From the NCBI GenBank assembly GCA_047638975.1, contig JBLINB010000003.1, positions 1-64,000 on the forward strand: DNA of 64,000 nt. The letters are read 5' to 3'. How positions within the stretch are numbered: position 1 is the first letter of the stretch; every line of letters begins with the position of its first letter. The position numbers and the translations under genes are program-made. Below the pieces are notes generated by a model, which saw only the letters and a list, made by a program, of their open reading frames with translations, searched no databases and had not been told where the DNA came from. This stretch comes from JAPKEZ01 sp047638975. Lineage in GTDB: Bacteria; Planctomycetota; UBA1135. This document shows, piece by piece, positions 1-7,434 of the stretch.

Positions 1-494
1 TAGCCAAATCCTTGACTGCCGTCTGCTTCTTCAAGAATAGAGCCATTCACGCTGCCTTCGACCGCAAAAAGCACCTGTCCGCGGTGCGCAACCGCGATGA
101 CACACCAAAAAGAGGCACTACGCTCGTCACTCGGGACGCCATCTAGTTCGCGCAGTAACTTTTCGTTATTCGATTGGTCGGCGCCATCGCCATTATCGCC
201 GGCATATCGGGCGGAGTAAATGCCGGGGGCGCCGTCTAGATAATCGACGCATAGCCCCGAATCGTCGGCCAATGCCCAAACATCGTCGCCTAAGTGTTCG
301 GCGGCGAAGGCACTAAATTCAATGGCCTTCTTGCTAGCGTTGTCGAGGAAGCTTTCGCCATCTTCAACAACTTCGGGTAGGGGCACATCTAAATCGCTAG
401 GCGACAAGATTTCGATGTCGAGATCTTTGCACAACAACTGTAACTCAGATAACTTTTTACTGTTACTGGAGGCTAGCAAAATACGTCGACTCAT
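1..494 (-). CDS. rdgB: XTP/dITP diphosphatase (RdgB/HAM1), C-terminal part cut by window edge
   Basis: Hydrolyses non-canonical purine triphosphates (XTP, dITP, ITP) to monophosphates, keeping them out of DNA and RNA; cytosolic. I translated the start from ATG at 494: residues 8-18 carry the substrate-loop motif ASSNSKKLSEL, and residues 77-79 the DDS metal/catalytic motif followed by GLCVD, both diagnostic for the family. About 164 codons are visible and the gene runs off the left end, so roughly 30-40 C-terminal residues are missing. Its ATG overlaps the rph stop (ATGA), and rph-rdgB adjacency is common in many bacteria. Function is secure; completeness cannot be judged. Confidence 0.93.
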   Translation of the reverse strand, partial: MSRRILLASSNSKKLSELQLLCKDLDIEILSPSDLDVPLPEVVEDGESFLDNASKKAIEFSAFAAEHLGDDVWALADDSGLCVDYLDGAPGIYSARYAGDNGDGADQSNNEKLLRELDGVPSDERSASFWCVIAVAHRGQVLFAVEGSVNGSILEEADGSQGFG

Positions 495-1216
495 GCGTTG
501 ACCTTTTCAGCAGCGAGCTCTTTCATTTGGGTGATGATGCTAGAAGTTCCTTGCATCGCCAAACTTAGAAGTTCATGATGCACGTCTAGAGAAAACGGTT
601 CGCCTTCGGCAGTACCTTGTACTTCGATCAGCTTGCCATCTTCGGTCGCAATAACATTCATGTCGACATCAGCGGTTGAGTCTTCGCTGTAATCAAGATC
701 AAGCAGCGAACGTCCGCCAACATGACCGACAGAAACGGCTGCTAACCAGTTTTTTATGGGCCACGACTTTAGCTTGCCGGCGTCGTTCAAATAATGAGCC
801 GCATCGTTTAGCGCCATCATCGCACCACAAACGGATGCACATCGCGTGCCACCATCGGCTTGCAATACATCACAATCTACTTGTAGAGTGATATTCGGAA
901 AGGAACGCATATCGACTGCAGCGCGTAAGGCACGGCCAATCAGGCGCTGGATTTCAATCGAGCGTCCATCGCGCTGCTTATGTTCGCGCTGCTTGCGTCC
1001 GGCTACTGAGCCAGGCAACATCGCATACTCGGCAGTCAACCAGCCCTTGCCAGAGCTTTGGCGCCAACGCGGGACACTTTCGCTAACCGTAACCGTACAT
1101 AATACGCGGGTTTGGCCAGCCTCAACCAGCACTGAGCCGGCAGGGTGATTGGTGAATTTGCGTGTAAATTTAAGCGGACGTAAGTCAGCAGGAGTTCGGG
1201 AATCGTTACGTGTCAT
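491..1216 (-). CDS. rph: Ribonuclease PH
   Basis: Phosphorolytic 3'-to-5' exoribonuclease that trims tRNA 3' ends. The protein is 241 aa from the chosen ATG at 1216 and opens with the typical MTRNDSRTPADLRPLKF-like start; an upstream in-frame start at 1279 would add 21 residues not found in the family. It has the GxVLVEAGQTRVLCTVTV strand, the GWLTAEYAMLPG segment and the R-rich QREHKQRDGRSIEIQRLIGR region of the phosphate/RNA site. Its 5' end overlaps the birA 3' end by 11 bp and its 3' end overlaps rdgB by 4 bp, so the genes are translationally coupled. Family length matches. Confidence 0.96.
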   Translation of the reverse strand: MTRNDSRTPADLRPLKFTRKFTNHPAGSVLVEAGQTRVLCTVTVSESVPRWRQSSGKGWLTAEYAMLPGSVAGRKQREHKQRDGRSIEIQRLIGRALRAAVDMRSFPNITLQVDCDVLQADGGTRCASVCGAMMALNDAAHYLNDAGKLKSWPIKNWLAAVSVGHVGGRSLLDLDYSEDSTADVDMNVIATEDGKLIEVQGTAEGEPFSLDVHHELLSLAMQGTSSIITQMKELAAEKVNA

Positions 1217-2003
1217 AGTTGATTTTTTCGAGGCAATGTATGGCTTCCATAGTCTGAGTGAATGTTTCACCATCGACATCGAGGGTTAAGCCATTTGCGA
1301 CCGAAAATTTTAACAACGCGCCCACCTTTTGGTTAGATGGATTTCGTACTCCATTTGGTGCCCAGCATTGGAGGTAATGCAAGAAACGCTCTTCGAAATC
1401 ATCACTGCCTGCACGCGAAAAGCGCAACATTGCTGCTTCGAAGCGATGTAGCCACAATGCAAGCAACTTGGTGGGAGTGAAATCAAGGCCGCCCTCATTA
1501 ATGCACGCTGTGGCGTATCCGGCTTCAGCCTCACTCGGCTTGCTGTTGACGTTCACCCCGAGGCCCAAAATCAAAGTATTGCCGCCAGCCGGTAATTCAC
1601 ATAAAAAGCCAGCAAGCTTGGCGTCGTTCAGCAAAATGTCATTAGGCCATTTTATGGCTAACTTGTTTGGGGCATGAAACAGGTCACTGCAGACCTCAGC
1701 TAAGGCGACTGCGCCAATTAAGCCAACGACGTGTGGAGCAATGTCTGTACAGGTCAAACCGAGACTAAAGCATAGATTGTCACCGGCTGCTCCAGACCAC
1801 CAATCGCGGGCTGAGCGACCCCGTCCACTTTGCTGGTGATGCGCTATGAGTAGGGTGCTGCTGACATCAATGCCGGCCGCGATGCGCTTTTTTAGCTCGT
1901 CGTTGGTAGATTGGCACTCTGTAACAATCTCGATGTTGTGCGCGAAGGTGCGGCGCGCGGATAGTTTTGCCAGTAACTGCCTAAGAGGTGTATTTGTCGG
2001 CAT
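1206..2003 (-). CDS. birA: Biotin--[acetyl-CoA-carboxylase] ligase (BirA, no DNA-binding domain)
   Basis: Activates biotin with ATP and attaches it to the biotin carboxyl carrier protein. The 265-aa product shows the catalytic GRGR motif at residues 60-63 followed by DW, the KWPND segment and the AKLAGFLCE strand. It begins almost directly with the catalytic domain (TECQSTNDELK at ~28), so it is a group I enzyme without the HTH repressor domain of E. coli BirA and is not expected to regulate biotin genes. It overlaps the upstream sigma-factor gene by 23 bp. AccD, subunit of the carboxylase that uses BCCP, is at 37890 in this window. Confidence 0.93.
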   Translation of the reverse strand: MPTNTPLRQLLAKLSARRTFAHNIEIVTECQSTNDELKKRIAAGIDVSSTLLIAHHQQSGRGRSARDWWSGAAGDNLCFSLGLTCTDIAPHVVGLIGAVALAEVCSDLFHAPNKLAIKWPNDILLNDAKLAGFLCELPAGGNTLILGLGVNVNSKPSEAEAGYATACINEGGLDFTPTKLLALWLHRFEAAMLRFSRAGSDDFEERFLHYLQCWAPNGVRNPSNQKVGALLKFSVANGLTLDVDGETFTQTMEAIHCLEKINYDT

Positions 2004-2763
2004 CGCCTTTCAACTTGCTGCGCAGGCGTTTAATAACGTTAGAGTGAATTTGGCAAACGCGAGATTCGGTAATCGATAAGGCGCGACCAATTTCGCGTAA
2101 AGTTAAACCTTGTATGTAATACATCTGCAAAATCGAGCGCTCTTTTTCGCCTAGCTGGCCAGTGATGATGTCTACCAAATCTTTGCGGTTTGCCGCATCG
2201 AATGGGTTATCTTCTCTAGACTCGGTGATGCTGTCTAAACTGTTGTCGTAATCTTCGTTAGGTGCCGGACGTCGATCGGATACTTGGTTCATCGCCAATG
2301 GCTGTGCATTTTTCACGGCCTTAAGCGGAATATCCAGAGTCTCTGAAATTTCGTTAACGGATGGCTCACGATCATTCTCTTCAATGAAGGTTGCCACGAA
2401 GTCTTTGATCTTGGTGGCGCGTTGACGGGTTAAACGAGGTACCCAATCACGACTGCGCAACGAATCCAATATAGCTCCGCGGATGCGCGTTGAGCAGTAA
2501 GTCTTGAATTTGATTCCGCGGTCGGGGTCAAACTTATTAATGGCATCCATTAAACCGAATGAGCCTTCTTGAATTAAATCATCAACATCTACAGAGCGTG
2601 GCAGCTTACGCGCCATATGTTCTGCTAAGTAGCGCACTAAAGGTTGGTGGCGGCGCACAATCTCATGGCGAATTTCTTCGTCATTGTTACGCTTGAGTTC
2701 GCCCCATAGGTCTTCGGTAGAAGTTTGCGGGGCGTCTGAGGAGTTAGTAGTGGCATCAGCCAT
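1981..2763 (-). CDS. RNA polymerase sigma factor, FliA/WhiG (sigma-28) type
   Basis: Group 3 sigma factor that directs RNA polymerase to sigma-28-type promoters. The 260-aa protein has region 2 (LVRYLAEHMARKLPRSVDVDD, DLIQEGSFGLMDAI, KFKTYCSTRIRGAILDSLR), region 3 (DWVPRLTRQRATKI) and region 4 with its HTH (LTLREIGRALSITESRVCQI). The ATG at 2763 is preferred to a TTG at 2769. In flagellate bacteria this sigma drives late flagellar genes; in others WhiG-like sigmas control development or chemotaxis. No flagellar gene is nearby, so the regulon is unknown. It is embedded in a housekeeping operon with birA and apt. Confidence 0.9.
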   Translation of the reverse strand: MADATTNSSDAPQTSTEDLWGELKRNNDEEIRHEIVRRHQPLVRYLAEHMARKLPRSVDVDDLIQEGSFGLMDAINKFDPDRGIKFKTYCSTRIRGAILDSLRSRDWVPRLTRQRATKIKDFVATFIEENDREPSVNEISETLDIPLKAVKNAQPLAMNQVSDRRPAPNEDYDNSLDSITESREDNPFDAANRKDLVDIITGQLGEKERSILQMYYIQGLTLREIGRALSITESRVCQIHSNVIKRLRSKLKGDADKYTS

Positions 2764-2806
2764 ACACAAATTCTATTGTCGGTCGGCCTCAGACTCTACA
2801 GCGAGC

Positions 2807-3328
2807 TCAGCTAAATTTAATTAATGAATGAAAAGGGATGCCGTGTAGTTTTTCACGTCCTTTGAGAAACTCTAGCTCGATTAGCACGCAGCAGGCCATA
2901 ACTTCGGCTCCGGTATGGCGTATTAGTTTTACAGCTGCTTCGGCGGTGCCTCCGGTGGCAAGCAAATCGTCAATCAGCAAAACTTTTTCGCCAGCAGAAG
3001 AGGCATCGACATGGATTTCTAGCTTATCACGGCCATATTCAAGGTCGTAAGATTCAGCAAAGGTCTTCCAGGGCAGTTTTCCTGGTTTGCGAATCGGAAT
3101 AAAGCCAATGCCCAGCTCGAGAGCTAGAGCGGTACCGAAAATAAATCCGCGGGATTCGATACCGGCAATATGCGTAATCTTGTAATCTTTGGCGACTTTG
3201 GCCATGTCAAGAATAGATTGGCGCAAAGCACCTGCATCTTGAAGTAGCGGGGTGATATCTTTGAATACGATGCCTGGCTTAGGGTAGTCAGGGATATCGC
3301 GCACTAATGTTTTGTAGTCGTTAGTCAT
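2807..3328 (-). CDS. apt: Adenine phosphoribosyltransferase
   Basis: Salvages adenine to AMP using PRPP, in the cytosol. The 173-aa product is the normal family size and starts with DIPDYPKPGIVFKDITPLL (11-29), the hallmark APRT N-terminus; the PRPP-binding loop VLLIDDLLATGGTA lies at 116-129 and the adenine-binding ESRGFIFG at 58-65. It lies 4 nt downstream of argS, in the same direction. Nothing unusual is seen. Confidence 0.97.
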   Translation of the reverse strand: MTNDYKTLVRDIPDYPKPGIVFKDITPLLQDAGALRQSILDMAKVAKDYKITHIAGIESRGFIFGTALALELGIGFIPIRKPGKLPWKTFAESYDLEYGRDKLEIHVDASSAGEKVLLIDDLLATGGTAEAAVKLIRHTGAEVMACCVLIELEFLKGREKLHGIPFHSLIKFS

Positions 3329-3332
3329 GAGT

Positions 3333-5042
3333 CTACATTTCTTGAGGAGCTGGTACGCCTAATATTTGCATGCCCAGCGCTAAGGTTTTGCGCAAAGTAT
3401 CAATGGCTAATAAACGTGCGGCCTCGAGCTTGTCGTCGCCAGTGCCCAGCACTTGGTTGTCGCGGTAAAAACCATTACCAGCGGAGGCAATCTTCAATAA
3501 AGAATTTGCAACGACCATTGGCTCGCGCTTTGCACCAGCTTCACGGATAGCCTGCGGTAAGCGTCCGATGGCGACCCACAGCTCGCGAGAGTTTTCGAGG
3601 ATAGAAAAATCTATGTCAGCGTATGCCGGTAGCGGTTTGTTGGCGCGCCTTAGAATCGAACAACAGCGTGCGTGAGTGTATTGTAAATACGGGCCGGTAT
3701 CCCCTTCAAAGGACAAGACTTCTTTCCAGTCGAATACCACATCTTTTTGGCGCTGATGCTTTAGGTCGTGAAACACTATTGCGCCGAGGCCAACCTGCTC
3801 GGCTACTAATTCTTTGTTAGCTAGCTCTGGGTTTTTCTCTTCTATAGACTTGGCCGCTAATTCAACAGCGCGATCTAACACTTCATTGAGCGAAATCACA
3901 CGTCCGGCGCGTGTCGATAATTTACCATCGCTGAGACGAATAAGGCCAAAGGGTATGTGCTCCATGCGCTGCTCCCATTCGGCACCGCAACGTGCTAATA
4001 CGGCCTTTAATTGCTGGAAATGCAAGGTTTGCTCGGCACCGACTACATACAGCGAGTGGTCGAAATTAAATTCTTCCCAGCGTGATTTGGCAGCGGCTAA
4101 ATCGCGGGTAGCGTAAAGCGTTGTACCATGTGCAGTCTTGACCAGGCTAGGGGTTTTAATGCCTTGCTCTTCGAGATCGACGATAGTCGCACCCTTTGAT
4201 ATTTCGGTGACACCGCATTCATCTAACCAAGTGAGCATGCTGTCGAGTTGATTCTCGTACCAAGATTCACCGCGTATATAATCGAACTCAATGCCGAAAC
4301 GCGTATAGATTTTATTGAATTCAATTAAGGAAAGATCGGTGAATTTCTTCCAGGTCGAACGTGTTTCATTGTCTTCGCCAGACTCTAGTTCTTGAAAGGC
4401 GAGCTTGGCAGCGGCGGCTAAAGTTTCGTCGTCAGCTTCTTCTTTGTGATAACGCACATATAGTTCTAGCAAGTGCTCGATAGGTTCGGCATTAAGCTTT
4501 TCGTCGCTACCCCAACGTTTCCAGGCTGCGACTAACTTCCCGAATTGTGAGCCCCAATCACCGAGGTGGTTGATGCGTTTTACATCGTGACCCAAGTGCG
4601 AGTAAATCCGGCTAAGCGCTGCGCCGAGAACGGTGGTTCGCATATGCCCGACGTGCATAGGTTTAGCAATGTTTGGTGAAGAGAACTCAACCAAAGTGGT
4701 CAGCTTGTCGTTGCCACCGGCAAAGTCATCTTGCTGCGCTGACTTAAGAATAGACTGCGCCAAAGTGCGTGCCGCGATTCGGAAATTCAGAAATGGACCT
4801 ACTGCCTCGCAAGTGACATGCTCAATAACGAGTTCACTGGCAAGCTTACTAGCGAGATCAGGCGGCGACATTTTCGCATCTTTCGCAAAACGAAAGCATG
4901 GTAGTGCAAACTCGCCTAATGCTTCTTGGCGTGGCCTTTCGAGGCTAATGAGCTCGATATCTACATTAAGTGCGGCGCAAACAGCTTGACGTATTGGCAA
5001 GGCGAAGGCGTCGAGGCCATGAAGGGTATGGGAAGTGGTCAT
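3333..5042 (-). CDS. argS: Arginyl-tRNA synthetase
   Basis: Class I aminoacyl-tRNA synthetase charging tRNA-Arg. The 569-aa length fits. Residues 121-135 (SSPNIAKPMHVGHMR) contain the HIGH-type signature HVGH; the tRNA-binding N-terminal Add1 domain and the C-terminal DALR anticodon-binding domain (GPYLQYTHARCCSILRRA ... LGMQILGVPAP) are both present. As in most ArgRS the KMSKS motif is weak (LSDGKLSTRAGRVI region). Its start codon overlaps the stop of the HD-domain gene by one base, so it is likely co-transcribed with it and with apt. Confidence 0.97.
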   Translation of the reverse strand: MTTSHTLHGLDAFALPIRQAVCAALNVDIELISLERPRQEALGEFALPCFRFAKDAKMSPPDLASKLASELVIEHVTCEAVGPFLNFRIAARTLAQSILKSAQQDDFAGGNDKLTTLVEFSSPNIAKPMHVGHMRTTVLGAALSRIYSHLGHDVKRINHLGDWGSQFGKLVAAWKRWGSDEKLNAEPIEHLLELYVRYHKEEADDETLAAAAKLAFQELESGEDNETRSTWKKFTDLSLIEFNKIYTRFGIEFDYIRGESWYENQLDSMLTWLDECGVTEISKGATIVDLEEQGIKTPSLVKTAHGTTLYATRDLAAAKSRWEEFNFDHSLYVVGAEQTLHFQQLKAVLARCGAEWEQRMEHIPFGLIRLSDGKLSTRAGRVISLNEVLDRAVELAAKSIEEKNPELANKELVAEQVGLGAIVFHDLKHQRQKDVVFDWKEVLSFEGDTGPYLQYTHARCCSILRRANKPLPAYADIDFSILENSRELWVAIGRLPQAIREAGAKREPMVVANSLLKIASAGNGFYRDNQVLGTGDDKLEAARLLAIDTLRKTLALGMQILGVPAPQEM

Positions 5043-5635
5043 TATTCTGTAGAGTAGAGCGGTTCGATAAGCTCTGCGACGGGAGATTTTAATATCGCGC
5101 TCAATTCTGCGGCATGAATATGTGCAAGTTCAGCTGCGCGGCGCATCCAAATCGAATCGCCATAGCGGTCGAGTAGGTCTTGATGGCGCGCTTCGATCGA
5201 CACAATGGTGGTATGACAGACCGAAGAATCCGCAACGCTGACCACCGAATCGCTAAGCATCCATGGCTGCTCAGTAAAATTCTCAAAGACGCGATCGATA
5301 AAAGCAGGCTTCCACAAGGGAATCCCGTCGAGCTCCTCGCGCCCGCGCCCTTTTGTCCAATGGCTCAAACAACCACGCGCTTCTTGTGGATGGCCAGCAT
5401 TACGCAGCATGGTGAAGCCGCTCCAGCCATGCAAGGGGCCATGGGTTTTGCTGCGCCCGATGTCGTGTAGTAATCCTTGACGCTCGCATAAATCGGGGTC
5501 GATATCTGCTCCTGCAGCATGCAAGGCGTCAGAGATACGTCGTGCCACGCGCGCCACTTGCCGGCAATGTTGCGGCCAAGATTCACCTTTAGTGTCAACG
5601 TCATCAAGGAGTTGGTGCGCAGTGTTGAGGTCCAT
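5042..5635 (-). CDS. HD-domain phosphohydrolase
   Basis: A 197-aa metal-dependent HD-superfamily hydrolase. Candidate metal ligands are His23 (PQHCRQVARVARRI), the His57-Asp58 pair in GLLHDIGRS, and a later Asp in SVVSVADSS. The first half resembles the TIGR00277/YqeK-like HD group (nucleotide or dinucleotide phosphatases), but the substrate cannot be read from sequence. It sits between an Ap4A-type Nudix hydrolase and argS; since aminoacyl-tRNA synthetases produce Ap4A, a role in dinucleotide clean-up is an attractive inference only. The gene abuts the Nudix gene and overlaps argS by one base. Confidence 0.8.
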   Translation of the reverse strand: MDLNTAHQLLDDVDTKGESWPQHCRQVARVARRISDALHAAGADIDPDLCERQGLLHDIGRSKTHGPLHGWSGFTMLRNAGHPQEARGCLSHWTKGRGREELDGIPLWKPAFIDRVFENFTEQPWMLSDSVVSVADSSVCHTTIVSIEARHQDLLDRYGDSIWMRRAAELAHIHAAELSAILKSPVAELIEPLYSTE

Positions 5636-6073
5636 TTAATTATTTGCCAACCAATCGGCGGCACGGATTAAACAGCGCTGCGATTGCGGGTGCTCGAGTA
5701 GCTGAATGGCCGAGCTTAAGTCGCACCATTTGAATTGCTGATGCTCGGCGGAAGCAACTAAGGCGTCGGCTTTGACCGCCGACTTCGCCAAGAACATGAC
5801 GCTACGTTTAGGCCGAGCGCTATCAGGCAGCGTGTAGCTGGCACAATCATTGAAATGCGGATACAAATCGTCGTCGCAAAGTTGAAACCCAGTCTCTTCT
5901 TCAAGTTCGCGTAGAGCACACTGCGTCAATGTTTCGCCGTCCTCGAGATGCCCTTTGGCAAACCCCCATGTTTGATGGCGCGCGCTTTGTAGCAACAAGA
6001 AATGCGGCCCTTCATCCGTTGCAGCATAAACAACCACGCCACTGGCGGTAATCGGGTTGGCTGTCGAAATCAC
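5636..6073 (-). CDS. Nudix hydrolase, probable asymmetrical Ap4A hydrolase type
   Basis: Cleaves a nucleoside diphosphate linked to another moiety; sequence style (SGVVVYA at 11-17, TWGFAKGHLEDGE) is that of bis(5'-nucleosyl)-tetraphosphatases. The Nudix box spans residues 41-63 and keeps the GX5EX7REUXEEXGU pattern (GHLEDGE ... RELEEETGF). The 145-aa length fits. The start is a GTG at 6073, the only plausible one before the domain. It is first in the leftward operon with the HD protein, argS, apt and the sigma factor, divergent from pyrK with only 38 bp between them. Confidence 0.87.
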   Translation of the reverse strand: MISTANPITASGVVVYAATDEGPHFLLLQSARHQTWGFAKGHLEDGETLTQCALRELEEETGFQLCDDDLYPHFNDCASYTLPDSARPKRSVMFLAKSAVKADALVASAEHQQFKWCDLSSAIQLLEHPQSQRCLIRAADWLANN

Positions 6074-6079
6074 GGCTAC

Positions 6080-6105
6080 ATTGTAATCTAGCGCACGGTT
6101 ACAAT
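6080..6105. promoter_or_regulatory. Inverted repeat in the nudix/pyrK divergent promoter
   Basis: A perfect 7-bp inverted repeat, ATTGTAA and TTACAAT, separated by 12 bp, fills most of the 38-bp gap between the divergent nudix and pyrK starts. It has the size and symmetry of a dimeric repressor operator. No regulator can be named. Confidence 0.35.
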
Positions 6106-6111
6106 TACGCT

Positions 6112-6936
6112 ATGGCCCTTGCCTTAGACAGTACTCAAAGCGTTCTTGCTCCAATAATCTCCCGCCACGAAGTCGGAGATCAAGCGTGGGTCATCGCTGT
6201 CAAAATCGAAGGCATCGCTGAAAATCTAAAGCCCGGGCAGTTCGCAATGTTGTCGTTAGGCGAAAACTCACCGACAGTCATTGCCCGTCCATTTTCGCTT
6301 TACGGACGCCCTTCAAAAAACCACTTCACCTTTATCGTCCAAAAAATGGGGAAGGGTACTAAGGCATTAGTCGATGCGCCGATAGGCACCATGTTGCGTT
6401 GCTTGTTACCACTTGGTAATGGTTTCGAAGTCGCACCAGTAGAGCAAGATGTAGTGATGGTGGCTGGCGGAGTAGGCGCAGCACCTTTTTTAATGTATGG
6501 CCAACAGCGCATCGCACTTGGTGCTAGCGAAAACACCCACATGTTTTTTGGTGGACGCAGCGCGCAACACCTTTTTGACCATCAAAGCTTTGATGACCTC
6601 GATATGGTGATGCATTATTCAACCGATGACGGTAGCCAAGGCTTTAAGGGTAATGTCATTGCATGTCTAGCTGTAGAGCTTGACAAGAAACGTATCTCAA
6701 ACAAAGCAATATTCGTGGCTTGTGGGCCTGAAGGATTGTTGCACGCCTTTGCCGACTTTGCGCGTTTACGCAAGCTAGATGCCTACTTAAGCTTAGAGAC
6801 CTACATGGGCTGCGGCTTCGGTGTGTGTAATGCTTGCCCAGTGCCCACGAGTGTTGAGGGGCAATTCGGTGATTGGCCTTACGCTAAAACTTGCACTCAA
6901 GGCCCAGTATTCGCTTTGGGCGATATAAAAATATAA
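6112..6936 (+). CDS. pyrK: Dihydroorotate dehydrogenase electron-transfer subunit (PyrK type)
   Basis: FAD/[2Fe-2S] subunit that passes electrons from dihydroorotate dehydrogenase B to NAD+ in pyrimidine synthesis. The 274-aa product has the FAD-binding RPFSLYGR (59-66), a NAD(P)-binding GGVGAAPF loop, and the C-terminal iron-sulphur ligands Cys233, Cys238, Cys241 and Cys260 (GCGFGVCNAC ... KTC). No pyrD lies beside it, so it could also serve another oxidoreductase of the same family. The downstream pterin enzyme starts 4 bases after its stop, implying one transcript. Confidence 0.88.
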   Translation: MALALDSTQSVLAPIISRHEVGDQAWVIAVKIEGIAENLKPGQFAMLSLGENSPTVIARPFSLYGRPSKNHFTFIVQKMGKGTKALVDAPIGTMLRCLLPLGNGFEVAPVEQDVVMVAGGVGAAPFLMYGQQRIALGASENTHMFFGGRSAQHLFDHQSFDDLDMVMHYSTDDGSQGFKGNVIACLAVELDKKRISNKAIFVACGPEGLLHAFADFARLRKLDAYLSLETYMGCGFGVCNACPVPTSVEGQFGDWPYAKTCTQGPVFALGDIKI

Positions 6937-6939
6937 ATA

Positions 6940-7431
6940 ATGGAACGTTGGTCAATCGAAATAGAAAAAGAATACTTAAAGTTTTCGGCAGCACACTTTT
7001 TGATATTTCCTGATGGTAGCGCTGAGCGTTTACATGGCCATAACTACCGTGTTTGTTGCGAGGTTGCTGGCAGCTTGTCTAAATTCGGATTAGTTATAGA
7101 TTTTACCAAAGTTAAACCACTTATCCGAGAGATCGTCGATGGCCTTGACGAGCATTGGCTTATCCCCGGAGAGCATCACGAACTGACATATGATGTTAAG
7201 GATAAGGGTGTCACCGAGGTTCGCTACCGCGAGCGTTACTATGCCGCGCCTAGTGAAGACATCATCATCTTGCCAATTAATAATACTTCTGCTGAAAACC
7301 TAGCTGCTTATATTGGTCGCTTATTGTTAGAAAAACTGCAGCAACAATTTAGCGAGGTAGAAGTGAACTCGCTGCGTATGTCCGTTGAAGAGACACAGGG
7401 GCAGCGAGGTGTGTGGCATCACACGGCTTAG
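6940..7431 (+). CDS. 6-pyruvoyl-tetrahydropterin synthase family, PTPS-III-like
   Basis: Zinc enzyme acting on 7,8-dihydroneopterin triphosphate. Zinc ligands are His19 (FSAAH), His32 and His34 (LHGHNY). In QueD and PTPS the catalytic Cys lies four residues before the first His of HGH; here that residue is Ala28 and the next one is Glu29 (AERLHGH). A Glu in this place is the mark of PTPS-III enzymes, which make 6-hydroxymethyl-dihydropterin and bypass FolB in folate synthesis. I therefore favour a folate role over queuosine, but this is inference from motif memory. 163 aa is longer than E. coli QueD (~120) through an insert near residues 80-110. Probably co-transcribed with pyrK. Confidence 0.8.
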   Translation: MERWSIEIEKEYLKFSAAHFLIFPDGSAERLHGHNYRVCCEVAGSLSKFGLVIDFTKVKPLIREIVDGLDEHWLIPGEHHELTYDVKDKGVTEVRYRERYYAAPSEDIIILPINNTSAENLAAYIGRLLLEKLQQQFSEVEVNSLRMSVEETQGQRGVWHHTA

Positions 7432-7434
7432 TGA

